A stretch of DNA of 64,000 bases from positions 186,001 through 250,000 of the forward strand of contig JACCLO010000002.1 in assembly GCA_029448655.1 (NCBI GenBank), written 5' to 3'. Below, one piece after another: positions 22,686 through 33,764 of this stretch (positions are counted from its first letter, which is position 1; each line of letters begins with the position of its first letter). The notes beneath the pieces were generated by a model, which made no database searches, was not told the DNA's origin, and saw nothing but the letters and a program-made list of their open reading frames with translations. Made by a program: the position numbers and the translations under genes. This DNA is from Wolfiporia cocos. Its lineage: Eukaryota; Basidiomycota; Agaricomycetes; Polyporales; Phaeolaceae.

Positions 22686-22946
22686 CACTGTAGTTGACAT
22701 CGGAGGGATGTCTCCGAATCATTTGAACGCTTCACGCGTTATTTCCCAAGCGGTTGTTCCTGCGGAGGGGTATACTTCTACCCACTTCAATGCCCTATCT
22801 TCTCTGGGGATGACAACAATTCCTACTCGGTTACGGAAGGCTCCAATGGTGTCAGTCCACTCATATCGGTTGAGCCTGTAGACTCCCTGAATGTCCTCGG
22901 GCAAGAGTTCAATCAGTCGTGCTGGGAATTCTGGTCCAAATATCAT
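22686..22946 (-). pseudogene. Element A Gag N-terminus with premature stop
   Basis: ATG at 22946-22944 opens with MIFGPEFPARLIELLPED, matching the start of Gag in element E at 60848. The frame stops at TGA 22721-22719; element E has CGA at the same codon (61073-61075). After the stop the family sequence continues to the solo LTR. The domain looks like a small retrotransposon capsid-associated N-terminal module. No function beyond Gag can be read. Confidence 0.85.
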
Positions 22947-22980
22947 GGGCCCTTACACCGTGGTAGGTGAGGGTGTGATG

Positions 22981-22991
22981 AGCTCGACCTT
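22981..22991 (-). other. Element A primer-binding site, self-complementary
   Basis: On the - strand AAGGTCGAGCT lies one base inside the 5' LTR edge. It is the exact complement of AGCTCGACCTT in the LTR, found a TATA-to-start distance downstream of the TATA-like box. This fits Tf1/sushi-type self-priming rather than a tRNA primer (there is no TGG start). Confidence 0.7.
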
Positions 22992-22992
22992 C

Positions 22993-23703
22993 TGTTACGG
23001 GTCGAATACCCGTTCGTATATTCGAGTCGCGAATATAGATCGTTCTTCTGCACGTGGACTCGTTGTCGTGTGCAAGGCAAATACTCGTTAGATGCCTTCA
23101 GGTCCTAAGTGAAGTCCTTAGGAGATCGGTTAATATCCAATATGCGTTAGAGGATATAGTCTGTTCAAGTGTGAGTCTGATTGAATATAAGACTCGCCTA
23201 AGTCCGAGAAGTCAGTGTGCACTTCGAGGACTTAGTCGTTCGGTTGCTTGAGTGAGAAATACTGAGCGTAGTTTCCTACGTTTGAGAACGAGTATAAGAC
23301 TTCTTGTTTGTACAACAAGGTCGAGCTAAAGAGCCTCGACAATAAGTACACGAGCTTTTTATACTACGCTAGGTTTTAGGGGTCAAGTCCATCCCAGATG
23401 TCACCACTACTATCTACGCTATAGTACCAAACATTTGATAAATATGCAGTGATGTATCCGAAACGATAGATAGGAATGATGATGGCGGTTGAACGCCATC
23501 TGTCAGCTAATAAATGATAAACAAGAAACGAGGGCAGAGTTGGATCTGCCAAAGGTGAAATGCGCCCTACATGCTAGTACAACTGGAGATACGCCCAGTA
23601 GAGTCACGAGTAGCCAGGGGGTTGGTTGTGCAACAAGTCCCTGTATCGTATTCGCCCGGTGGTGAGTTCCATTCGTATTCGAAAACTCAAAATAACCGTA
23701 ACA
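22993..23703 (-). repeat. 5' LTR of element A (711 bp)
   Basis: TGTTACGGG...ACCGTAACA on the + strand, followed by the AATAC duplication. Compared with the 3' LTR it has the TG/CA state at all five CpG differences. Confidence 0.95.
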
Positions 23704-25704
23704 AATACTGAAAAGCGATTCGAGGGGGAGGGACTTATCTGAGTGGGGGCGAACCTGGCTTCTTTTGCGGCGTCAGGGTTCTCCTTGGCCCAAGCAGCCA
23801 CCATTTGGACGAAGTCCTCCTGGGGGATTTCACTCAGGACCATGGTAGCGTCATTCCCTGCGATAGCCTGCCAGGCTCGCTGTGTTGCGGTTCCACTGGC
23901 GGCGGGGGTGGTGTTGGTCTTGGGCCGCCAGTTTGGCTGGTGCCAGGATGTCTTGGTGCATCCCTTACCAGTGCCTCTGCCTGAGTCTTACTGCAATAGT
24001 GGCACTTCCTCTTGAGCAAGTTTGCCCTTTCTTCAGCCATTGGTTCCGCTCAGGAAGCACGCTCGGGCTTAGCGTGTCCCTTACCCTTGTCCGTTCCCTT
24101 GGTGTCCCGGTTGCTTTGCAGCTTTTCCTCGTCGTGGAGTCGTTGCATGGCGTTGTCGGTTTGGAGGATGGCCTGTTTCCAGGATTCATAGTCTTCCGGG
24201 ATCTGGACATTGTATCCTCGCTGCGACTTGTCATTGACGGTGGCGGCAACAAAAGCTTGGTGTACCGAGGAGTAGATGTCCTTGGGGATAGCCCGGGTGA
24301 TCCAGCTGTGGACTACTTGGTTCTCCTGGTCGTATTTGGCCTCCCCCAGGAGTCGTTCGAGCTCCTGGAAGTACTTCTTGCCTTTTCCAGCCATCATGGT
24401 CAACTGTTCTGCTGCTACCGCTGCCTTTTTCTCCAGGTCTGGGCCATCGAACTTGTGCAGCTCCCAGACGAATCGGTCCCAACTGATTCTCCATTGTCCA
24501 CTGAGATAATGTTCCCGAGTGAACGCAGTTACCCATGAGTCGACCTTGGGACCGCGAATCAGTGAGACTGCCGCCCCAACCTTCTTTGAGCCGGTGAAGA
24601 GGATGGGAGCGTTGTCATCGATGTACAGCTGGAGTCGCATATACCAGTCCGTGAATCTGACACTGGTGAAGGCTTCCGGTTCCCTGACTTTTGACTTGTA
24701 CCGGGAGTCTGGCCTTGGCTCGGGCAGCATAGAGTACACATCCCACTGCGAAGATGCCGGTTTCTCGGGCCTCCACATAGACGCATGAGTTCCCTGGAGA
24801 GGCACGGCTCCCCAGGTGTTCTCGGGCGCTGCCTGTGGTGGCGGAGGTGCCGGGACCGTTGCAAATCGAGGGGGGCACAGGGCGAAGATGTTCAGGAGTC
24901 CTGCTGCGTTGGTGAATGAGGCCGGACAAGACGTGGCCGGGGCAGTGAGTACTGGGGGTGTGTAACCTGACAGGAACGGGTTGGTCTGCCGGGAGTTGCC
25001 ACAAGTCGAGGGAGTGGGCAGGGGCCGTGATCCGCAGGGAGTTCATTGGGGAGAGTGCATGTGCACCGATTGTACCCAATTTTCTACTGGGCGGAATCGA
25101 CTTTTGATGGCCAAGATGGGGGTCCTGACAGGAGGCGGTGCCGGGCTATGAAGAGAGGCCGCCTCTCCGGCTTGGAGAGCGTCTGCCTGTAACCGTTGTG
25201 CCTCGTGCAAGAACCTTGTGCCCATTTCCTGAGACCATGTACCGGCTGTTATCATTGTGTTCCTGACCTGGTGGCATCGATTAGCGAAGTCTGCCACCGT
25301 GGGGTTAGGCGGGAACGCCCATTGCAGAGCCAGAGGTGAGTCGATGTGACCCAGCTGGCTTCCCCAGCGGATGGTGTTGGATCGGTGTTGTGCAAGGGCG
25401 AACACCTCTTCAATGAGGCTGGGCTCTGGTTCCCGATTGGGGGTGATGGTACGGACCGAGGGGGATACGAGCTGCCTGCTACCGTGCGTTCCTCTACCGG
25501 GGCAATTTCTGGTTCTCTCGGGGCGTGCATACTGTCTGCCACCGAGAGGGCGTTCATATCCCCTACGAAGGTGTCAAACGGGTTGAAATGCTCGGACGGG
25601 GGTGGCGCATTTGCCAGAAACACGGGGTAGGGTGCCGGTGCCGGTGCCAGGGCCGGGGCCTGTTCGGGCCGGGTGTTGCGGATGTAGTTGAGGTTGTGTG
25701 CCAT
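23704..25704 (-). pseudogene. Element B Gag, degenerate
   Basis: ATG at 25704 starts a Pro/Ala-rich N-terminus (MAHNLNYIRNTRPEQAP). The central Gag core is seen at 24805-24050 (SVRFTDWYMRLQLYIDD, GPKVDSWVTAFTREHY, WELHKFDGPDLEKKAAVAAEQL). A partial zinc knuckle (KCHYCSKT) follows at about 24010. Lesions: a frameshift near 25400, TGA at 25045-25043, TGA near 24050 and a frameshift in the knuckle. The last part (IPQEDFVQMVAAWAKENPDA) runs to 23704, where element A was inserted. It continues after A at 14029 into an A8 run (13992-13999 on the + strand as T8) where Gag stops and the dUTPase frame overlaps. Confidence 0.8.
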
Positions 25705-26479
25705 GTTTGCACGTATGTGTGTATAGAAAATATAGTACTGAAGGTGTAGTCGCGACTGAGACCACTACCTGCCCACTGTGGCACCTCCAAAGAGCTATCG
25801 GGGTGGTAACTAGGAAGTCTCTGTCCACTACAAACTGAGTCCACCTCTTTTTGGAGGTGCGCCAAGAAACGCTAAGGGGTTTTCTGCCCAAAGCCGGCAA
25901 GTAAACTCAGCCTCCAAAACCTTGTCCAGCCCCGAAGCTAATTCGGGATACCGGGGGTACGGGAACTATCCGCCTATGTGATGGGGCATGTAAAAGTCTA
26001 CCGTAGGGCGGCAAGTGCCGGTACAGTACTAGGCGATTTCCTGCCTCTTCAGCCACGGGTTATGCGCTGGGTTGTATAGTAGCGGGGGCGTGGTAATGCG
26101 CATATCATCGGGGCAATAAGGCCCATAAATAGACGACCAGTGCCTCTGTACACTGCCACAGGGCCCCTTAACACCTTTGATTATTATGCGTTGGGTGCAC
26201 AGTTACTGTGGTGGTGATGTAACCCAAAGCCTTTACAACTGTGTTGCACGGTGTTGGCTCAGTAGCTTAGAAGCAACGGTAGGAGAGGTCCCCTACACGC
26301 TGTTCACAAAGTTCCCCCAGAACTCTAATCCCTTAACCCTGGGATGTGACGGGTGTGGTAATCTGTTCACGTGCCCGGATGACAAAAGTCAAACAAGGGC
26401 GAAAGAAAAGATGCACTTTGCCCCTAGTGCGCTGGGGTTGTGTAGGGTAAACCCCTACATGGGGTGGAGACTTGTCTTA
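25705..26479 (-). other. Element B untranslated leader
   Basis: Non-coding sequence between the 5' LTR and the Gag start of element B. The bases next to the LTR on the - strand are TAAGACAAGTCTCC, with no standard TGG tRNA primer site. No gene is visible. Confidence 0.6.
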
Positions 26480-26862
26480 TGACACAAGCAACAACCTAAG
26501 CAACTACTCAGGGGAATATTACTCGCATGGAAGCATATTCCTGATCTGAGGCTACTCAAGGTGTATAAGGCCAAGACGAGTCTGGGATGCTACCCTGCTC
26601 ATCGGCCAGTATATATGCTATTCTACTATTTGTACATGTTTGGCTACTATACAGTTATTATGTAAGCTGATAGTCCGGGATAATGTAGGTAACCCTATAA
26701 TGGGTGTAAGTACACGGCACAGAGTGTCCGGGGGTTTGACAACACGTGATAGAGTGATCAGGGTCCTTGCACATGACTGCTTAGGCGCGTGCTTAGATAA
26801 GATAAGGGTTTAGGCTCTAGTCACTTAGTCGTTGGCTAGGCAAAAGAAATCGGCTTGTGACA
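26480..26862 (-). repeat. 5' LTR of element B (383 bp)
   Basis: TGACACAAGC...GGCTTGTGACA on the + strand. It has the same length and near-identical sequence to the left LTR after removal of its insertion. Confidence 0.92.
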
Positions 26863-26940
26863 GTTCACCTGGTTGAAGTATGCTGGTTCAGCCCCCTTTC
26901 AGACTTTGATGTAAGCTCCAGGGACCCATAGTGCATACTA

Positions 26941-27614
26941 AGGCTCCAACTAAATACAATACGTGTACGGAATTTTTGTATTTACACAGTATATAGTATA
27001 TACCCAGTTTGTACAGTTTGAATACACTATATCAAACCCTAAGTAAGCCCTCCCGAATCCAGACAATATGTGCTAGAGAGATACCGCACCTATTTCATCA
27101 TGTCCACAGTGTAGATGATGAAGTCAACCATGTTCATCACGGCAATCCTCTCAAAATAGAATACCAAAGCGGTGATTGAAATATTCCCTTCATTTATGCT
27201 CTTTAGGACTGTATACAGCTTGTCTTGTCTAGTTCCCTCAGGTACACTTTCGGGTAGCTGTTTTCCTAGTTGGGAAATGCTGTTGACCAGACTGTTTATT
27301 TCTTCAATAGATATGGTCATCTTGGAGAGTAAATCAGTAAGATGAGCTCTTAACAAAGTGTAATGGTCTTGGAAAATATATTGCAAGTGATGAGCCATAC
27401 CTGGCATGCTACAGGAATTATTTGAGGCAAGTGGCCTCAATGCTAACTTGACCGGCATTGCCCAACCAGCATCTATGTGAGTGCTAATAGGAAACTGAAT
27501 ACTATGTACAATACTGGGTATATACTGTGTACGACACATCATGTATTTATATATATATATGGTATACAGTATTAAATGTGTATACACAGTTTGTATACTA
27601 TTCAGTTGGAGCCT
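26941..27614. mobile_element. 674-bp TIR element with a 12-bp target duplication
   Basis: The termini AGGCTCCAACT and AGTTGGAGCCT are inverted repeats. They are flanked directly by TAGTGCATACTA at 26929-26940 and 27615-27626, a perfect 12-bp direct repeat. Subterminal copies of CAGTATATACCCAG lie near both ends in inverted orientation. The inside is AT-rich with one long open frame on the - strand. I cannot assign a superfamily; the duplication length is nearest to Mutator-like elements but longer than usual. Confidence 0.75.
27090..27587 (-). CDS. Unknown protein inside the 12-bp-TSD element
   Basis: A 165-codon frame fills most of the element. The first 40 residues are Ile/Tyr-rich and probably non-coding; an inner Met (MPVKLALRPL) is a better start. 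The remainder looks helical (HLTDLLSKMTISIEEINSLVNS, KLYTVLKSINEGN, FYFERIAVMNMVDF) and lacks a transposase DDE pattern. I do not recognise it. It could be a captured gene fragment, a small element-encoded protein or a chance frame. Confidence 0.35.
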   Translation of the reverse strand: MYTHLILYTIYIYKYMMCRTQYIPSIVHSIQFPISTHIDAGWAMPVKLALRPLASNNSCSMPGMAHHLQYIFQDHYTLLRAHLTDLLSKMTISIEEINSLVNSISQLGKQLPESVPEGTRQDKLYTVLKSINEGNISITALVFYFERIAVMNMVDFIIYTVDMMK

Positions 27615-27911
27615 TAGTGCATACTACATATGCTGATACTGGCAGACTGAGCATTAACAAAATGAATTAGCCCAGAGCTTGAGATTCTGTTCTGGGAGTA
27701 CAATACTTATCTTGATCCACAGATATCAGGACCTCCTGCATTAATTCCCATCGCCTCCATTCTATCTCAAGCATGCTGTCACAGAACTGCCTTAGGGGGT
27801 TCTACGACGTCCCTTAGTATGTATTGCAAAGGCACCCCTAGGTGCGGGGCTAACTCCTTACTTACATCCTTTCCTCCACATCGCTCTTTGTATTTCTTAC
27901 TAGACCACCTG

Positions 27912-28797
27912 TGACACAGAACTAATTTGATAAACCTAAGGGTCTTGCTAGAAGCTGATAGGCTGATTTGTAGGCAAGAAGGCGGCTCAGTGATAGGGTC
28001 AATGGTCTGTTATAAGGACCAAAGACTAGAGAGTCTAAGCAAGTATAGTTGAGGTACTGATTGGACCTTGCTAGGGTCTAAGTATAGCAGAGGGAACCTA
28101 AGTAGACCTTTGCAGGTACTACAAAGGGTGGTAATAAGAGTAAACGTCGAAATTAACTAGTCTGAGTCCTAAGCGACTCAGAGTACGGTATATATACATC
28201 AGGGCTAGGACCCTTGGTACTATGATGTAGGACTAATGATACCTCTATTACAGATAGCAAAGTGGTGTCATAAGTATTGCGGCCAATAGGGCCGCAGGGC
28301 ATAGGGCATACTACATAGGCATGTGATTACCGACCAGTAATGGCGGTAAGGTGATTGGTTGGTCTTAGACATGTGATGAGTGACTCATACACCGACCGGG
28401 GTATGTCTTGATATATGACTATGCGGTTTGTAAGGCGTTACAGTGAAGCACGTGACGTGCTGTAACCGGTAATGGTGTACTGTAGTAGTCATGGTTATGG
28501 TATCCGAGTTACGTAAGCGTAGGGCTAGAGCTCGATGAGATAGCTACTCGGTATTGGCCGTCGATGACGATCGAGCCATACCCCTGACGGGGTATGCCGG
28601 CCATAATGATTGTGTTACTACGTGATAAGATGAGATGTAACTACAGAGATAAGATACTATCTTAGATAAGATAAGGTCACGTGCTAGATGAGGCCGTAGG
28701 GCGTCAACTAGCGTAAAGCATTGATATTGAGCTAACAAATGGGATAAATTGCTAGAAATAGCAAGGAAATTGTAGGAAACAGATATAATCTGTGACA
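27912..28797 (-). repeat. Solo LTR (886 bp), TSD ACCTG
   Basis: TGACACAGAAC...TAATCTGTGACA on the + strand, flanked by ACCTG at 27907-27911 and 28798-28802. Its length and ends resemble the LTR at 10454-11350. Confidence 0.9.
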
Positions 28798-28802
28798 ACC
28801 TG

Positions 28803-29824
28803 ACCCACTAGATAAGCGCTGTAGGGTAGCGCGCGCCTCAGGTACCTCACGCTATGGTCACACTAGTTACATGTTACGTTACGGTAGTTACTTGTCATGT
28901 GCCCTCTTAGTTACTGCACACAGGCCGTCACTTTAGGGCTAGACATTTAGGTATCTACAGCATGTATAAGTACGATGGAATGAGGACTTACATCCTCATT
29001 CCTAAGATTCTTGACATTGGGGCTTGCCCCCCTTTCTTCTCGTTCTGCGTGATGCTGGCATGGACGGCTCCGACCCTCTCTCTCTCACGTACTCGCTAGG
29101 CCGGTCATGTCTACTAGGGGTAGCCGTGTGTTTCCACAAGGTTTATACCCGACATTCAACGCTGCTGGACGCGCATGTGTGCTATGGGCATTATGGGCCC
29201 CCCGTCCTTGTAGGCCGGTCCCACAGACCCGTAAGTCTGTGTCACTGTGGTGGGCCAGTATTGGCCACACCTATCATAAGGAGCATGTTAGTCACCTTGT
29301 GAAGCAGGCACAGCCCAGAAGGTGGTATAACCGGTAAGCTGATAAGTGAGGAACTATGGCTATTTGCCAGATCCAGGGCTGACGAAGGTGGGGTGCTGAG
29401 TCAGTAATGCCATTGGCTAAGCCTTGAGGGCTGGAGCTATGACATATGGCCTAGAGGGGCCAGGGCTGTGAGTCTGTGTCAAATAGAAATAATGCCTTGT
29501 GGCTATTATTATGATATGGTGCCATGATAATGCAGTAATGGTGTGTGTGTGATGTCATAGGCCCAGGTTCTGCTGGTGAGGGTGGTGACGTAGATGGCCT
29601 GGCCTTGCGGCTAGCCTGGGGTGACATAGCAATGATGTTGGTGAGCTAGGCCTTGTGGCTTGGCTGGAATGTTATCGTATAGTCATTGAGGGGTTCCTAA
29701 CGTGAGCCAAGGGTGAGCCTAGCATTAGCTTAAAGCTTGAGTTAAGCATGAACCAAGCATGAGCCTAGCATGAGTGAGGCATGATGGGATAAGTCCCAGA
29801 TAACTTGTAGTTAGACGTGGTAAA
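28803..29824. other. LTR-derived remnants
   Basis: The sequence contains the LTR-type transcript-start block (GATTCTTGACATTGGGGC, near 29000) and two LTR-like ends, GTCTGTGTCA, at about 29244 and 29481. I could not pair them with starts or duplications. There is no convincing gene. Confidence 0.5.
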
Positions 29825-30531
29825 TGTTACGGTTATTTTGATTTTTCGAATATCGATAGAACTCACCACCGGGCGAATACGATACAGGGACTTGTTGCAC
29901 AACCAACCCCCTGGCTACTCGTGACTCTACTGGGCGTATCCCCAGTTGTACTAGCATGAAGGGCGCGTTTCACTTTTGGCAGATCCAACTCTGCCACCGT
30001 TTCATCTTTATCATCTCGCAGTTGATAGATGGTGTTCAAACGCCATCTCCATTTCTATCTATCATTTCAGATATATCATTCCGTACTTATCAAACGTTTG
30101 GTACTATAGCGTAGATAGTAGCGGTGACATCTGGGATGGACTTGACTCCTAAAACCTAATGTAGTATATAAACTCATGTATCTACTGTCGAAGCTCTTCA
30201 GCTCAACCTTGTTGTACAAACAAGAAGTCTTATACTCATTCTCAACCGTAGGAAACTACGCTCAGTATCTCTCGAGCAATTGAACGACTAAGTCCTCTAA
30301 GTGCACCCAGACTTCTCGGACTTAGGCGAGTTTAATATTCTATTTAACTCGCACCCTGAACAGACTATATCCTCTAACGCGTATTGGATATTAACCGATC
30401 TCCTAAGAATTTCACTTAGGACTTGAAGGCATCTAACGAGTATTTGCCTTGCACACGGCAACAAGCCCACGTGCAGAAGAACGATCTATATTCGCGACTC
30501 GAATATACAAACGGGTATTTGACCCGTAACA
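29825..30531 (+). repeat. Solo LTR, family 1 (707 bp), TSD GTAAA
   Basis: TGTTACGG...GACCCGTAACA flanked by GTAAA at 29820-29824 and 30532-30536. Confidence 0.95.
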
Positions 30532-30657
30532 GTAAATCTGTAGAAAATGCTATAAATGCTAGGAAAATTGCTGTATGTCCCAGATCTGTGACGAGTGTCA
30601 CAGAGTGACATTTTCTTCAATTTTGTATGTTTTCCTTTCATTGGCTTGTGCTCTGGG

Positions 30658-31130
30658 TGTCACGGTTTTTGTGGCATTTTAGGCTAACTGCCAGATCCCG
30701 GGCTCGAACCCGGTCCTCCTCGTATATAGTCACCTGACATGCGCTCCCCTGTAGCATAGTGGTATGTTGCTACTTCGTATACTCTAGAACTTACGTTATC
30801 ATGGTCACGCGTAGCTACGGTCCGCCTTATCTTATCTAGTAGTCACATGCTTGATGACCATGCGCTAGGGCCACCTTTAGGGCGGCCCTCTACTTAGATG
30901 CTTTGGTGGCTACCTTGTGTATATAGCTACTGCGCTTGAGGTCTTACACCTCAAGCTTGTTAATCTTGACGTTGGGGCGTGTCCCTCGGTCACTCTACTT
31001 CCACTGCATGCAGGCCGTCTATCGACGCCCTCTAGCCTCTCTCTTAGCTTTGCTAGACTGAGGATCCCTTGCATTGCGCTTGGGCCCTAGGGGAGCCCCT
31101 TTGGATGACAATGTTGAGTTTTCCGTGTCA
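30658..31130 (+). repeat. Solo LTR (473 bp), TSD CTGGG, with tRNA-like pieces
   Basis: TGTCACGG...TTTTCCGTGTCA flanked by CTGGG at 30653-30657 and 31131-31135. Inside, on the - strand, 30713-30697 is a perfect T-arm-like hairpin (CCGGG TTCGAGC CCCGG). On the + strand, 30752-30762 (TAGCATAGTGG) matches a Pol III A box. They face opposite ways, so this is not one intact tRNA gene. Confidence 0.8.
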
Positions 31131-31135
31131 CTGGG

Positions 31136-31398
31136 CTATGGGCATTGGGACTGCCATGCCAGCAGGCCCATCACAGTATCTACCTATACTAGAAACAGTA
31201 CTGTGAGTCACACTATGGTCTACACATAGATACTCACCTTACACCATGTGCTCTGACCTATGAGCGCTGGCGGTAGCATTAGCAGGGTCATCACATGACA
31301 GTGGTCATTACTGGTCACTCATCACTCACTGTTGCATGGACCAGGACTTTAGGGTAGTACCATATGCTCTGAATCCTCACGTATTTAGTTGTGCCAAC
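31136..31398. other. LTR-derived remnant
   Basis: Short sequence between two solo LTRs, probably the U3 part of an older LTR whose 3' half continues at 32167-32543. No gene is seen. Confidence 0.4.
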
Positions 31399-32166
31399 TG
31401 TTACGGTTATTTTATTCCTTGAACGCCCGCAGAACTCACCACTGGGCGAATACAATACAGGGACTTGTTGCGCAACCAACTCCCCTGGCTATTTGGGACT
31501 CTCTTTGGCCTGACCCAGAGTGTACTAGTATGAAGGGGTTTTACTATTGACAGATCCAACTCTGTCACCGTTTCATATTTATCATTTCATGATTAGCTGA
31601 TGGTGTTCAACCGCCATGATCATTCCTATCTATCATTTCAGATATATCGCTACATACTTATCAATCATTTCAACTTAGGATGTAGATAGTATCAGTGACA
31701 TCTGGGATGGACAGGACTCCAGAAACTCAGCATAGTATATAAACTCATGTAACTAAGTTGAGGCTCTTCAGCTCGACCTTGTTGTATTAACAAGAGTCTT
31801 ATACTCGTTCTCAAACTTGGGAAACCAAGCTCAGTATATTCTCAAGCCCTGAAGACTAAGTCCTCAAAGTGCACACCAACTTCTTGGACTTAGACAGGTA
31901 TCTCTCTTACCAGAAGATACCTATTTGTGAAACCCAATATATTCTCTAACGCGTATTGAATATCGACTGATCCCCTAGAGTCTCTTGACTTAGGGCCCGA
32001 AGGCTATTATTTGCCTTACACCCATTATGGGCAGAAGATCCCCACTGGCATTCCAAGTAGCTTGAAAGCTTAATATGAAGAGGGTATTATTTGCCTTGCA
32101 CTCGTTACGTGCGGAAGATCTATACTTGCGACTCAAGTATACGGAACGGGTATACGACCCGTAACA
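31399..32166 (+). repeat. Solo LTR, diverged family 1 (768 bp), TSD CCAAC
   Basis: TGTTACGG...CGACCCGTAACA flanked by CCAAC at 31394-31398 and 32167-32171. It keeps the AGCTCGACCTTGTT segment of the family. Confidence 0.93.
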
Positions 32167-33231
32167 CCAACTTGAGGCTTACACCTCAAGTTTGGTATTC
32201 TCGATGTATGGGCCAAGTGCCCCTTACCTCTGAGCTCCCTGCATGCCACCAGCTGGATCTCTTATTCTTGACTTCCTAGTCTGTGGTTGTCAAGCCTCCA
32301 CCTTAGTCACCTCATCCCACATCTTCAGCATTGGAGGATCCCACCTCATTTATAGGCTAGGGATTATAGGTTTCCCGGTTCCTGGTCACACAGCCAAGGT
32401 CTGTGTCAACAAGTTCTATCCACTTGGATATTGGACTACTGCCTAACAAGCAACTCCTCACTCTTACTTGCTCTTCAGCTCATCTCTTAGTTGACTTATC
32501 CTCAAGCCTTATCACTTGACCTAGTGAGTCTGAGTTTGTGTCACACGGACTGGACCTACAACCCTGTCTAGACACCAAGGACGTCACTACAATGTCACCC
32601 CTATGTCATGAACTAGACCCACAGTCTGTTCTAGACTATGGCATCATCGTGATGCAACCCATATGTCATATGGTCGGGCCCTCCACCAAACCTAGACTAT
32701 GATGTCACCAGACCAGGCCCTCAAGCCCAGTCCAACCAATAGCACATCACCATGATGCAATACATGATATCACTACTCTAGACCTCTGGTCTAGCATGAC
32801 CCATGATGTCACTACAATGTCATTACAGACTAGGCCTACAGCCTCGTCACCAAGTATGTACTGGTCCAAACCCTGTCTCTTACTGGCTTGGCCATTACTG
32901 GCCGGCATGGTCATTGTAGAGATTATGCCATGATGCCTCACCATGCCATTATGATGCATGAATGATGCCATTACTGACATCATCACCCCATGCCCAACCA
33001 TGCACAGACCTTTTTAGTTTAGGGTCTGCCTATGATGACTAATGCATGTCATGAATATGTCTATAAGAGTAGGACTAACACATACGTTAAGTCTTTAGTT
33101 CTATTCTTCTAGGCACTGTGTGTCCTAGAAGACTTTATCTCTCTTCTGCATGCCCTGGCTTGCTCTCTTACCCCTTTCCCTTACCTATAGGATAGGCGGT
33201 GAGTCCCACAGCTAGTTTGTGTCAGTGGACC
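32167..33231. other. LTR-derived remnants
   Basis: Contains LTR-like ends (GAGTTTGTGTCA near 32543 and GCTAGTTTGTGTCA near 33224) and an LTR-like transcript-start block near 32185. There is no gene I can support. Confidence 0.45.
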
Positions 33232-33764
33232 TGTTACGGATCGAATATCCGTTCAGCTGAGATGTTAAGTCGAGTTACTCAGCGTATCGAGTAGCGCACT
33301 ACTCGTCGGACTCAGCAGAGTCGAGCGTCGATATACTGGCTGCAGACTTAATTGCTTAAGTCTTTGAGAACGAGTATAGGATCCTTGTAATTCAACAAGG
33401 TCGAGCTGAGGAACTCGGCCAGTATTTACGACAGGGTCTTTATACTACGATTCTGTAATCGGGGTCATAGTGTCCTTGGTACTGCTACCACTAAGTCCAT
33501 AAGGTTAGTACGCTACGATAACTAAGCCGAAACGCTGCGGTTGAGCGCAACAATGGCTGAAACGTAGAAGCTCTGTAGATATACAACAGATATCACCTAG
33601 AACCTGATACGCTATGAGACTAGGGGCGTAGGGTTGTTGTACATGAAACGAGGGTCGGTGGTTGAGCAGGGACCCTAAGAATAATCGGTCAATACAGCAG
33701 TTGAACGCTAAGTCCTCCTCTCCAGTGAGGCGTCAAAATATACGGATTCATACGGATCGTAACA
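33232..33764 (-). repeat. Solo LTR, family 1b (533 bp), TSD GGACC
   Basis: TGTTACGGATCG...GGATCGTAACA on the + strand, flanked by GGACC at 33227-33231 and 33765-33769. It is a shorter, diverged relative of family 1 that still contains CAAGGTCGAGCT. Confidence 0.92.

Larger units (their letters stand above)
14030..23703 (-). mobile_element. Full-length Ty3/Gypsy element A, TSD AATAC
   Basis: Paired 711-bp family 1 LTRs (14030-15264, with a nested insertion, and 22993-23703) flank an internal region on the - strand. The target duplication AATAC is at 14025-14029 and 23704-23708. Order: 5' LTR, self-complementary primer site, Gag, protease, dUTPase, RT, RNase H, integrase, chromodomain, extra zinc-knuckle ORF, purine tract (AGAGGGGAG), 3' LTR. 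The two LTRs differ at six positions by my reading, so the insertion is recent. It landed in element B between Gag and dUTPase. It is not autonomous: Gag and protease each have a stop, Gag carries a solo LTR and there is a frameshift before integrase. Confidence 0.93.
5223..26862 (-). mobile_element. Ty3/Gypsy element B, decayed host of nested insertions
   Basis: Two 383-bp LTRs (once insertions are removed), TGACACAAGC...GCTTGTGACA on the + strand, bound the element at 5223-6319 and 26480-26862. Reading on the - strand the order is 5' LTR, leader, Gag, dUTPase, protease, RT, RNase H, integrase with a long tail, a purine-rich tract (about 6320-6335), then the 3' LTR. The flanking pentamers TCTCA (left) and GTTCA (right) do not match perfectly, so the edges rest on the LTRs. 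It has been hit by a full-length Gypsy element (14030-23703), LTRs at 5511, 9685, 10454 and 12036, an LTR fragment at about 8660-9147 and a hAT-like MITE at 6616. Many frameshifts and stops make it inactive. Confidence 0.9.

Noticed and set aside
5218..26867. TCTCA/GTTCA as the target duplication of element B
   Set aside because: Two mismatches in five. The flanks have decayed or been rearranged, so I rely on the LTR pair only.
30690..30790. Intact tRNA gene
   Set aside because: A-box-like and T-arm-like parts are on opposite strands and the acceptor stem cannot close.
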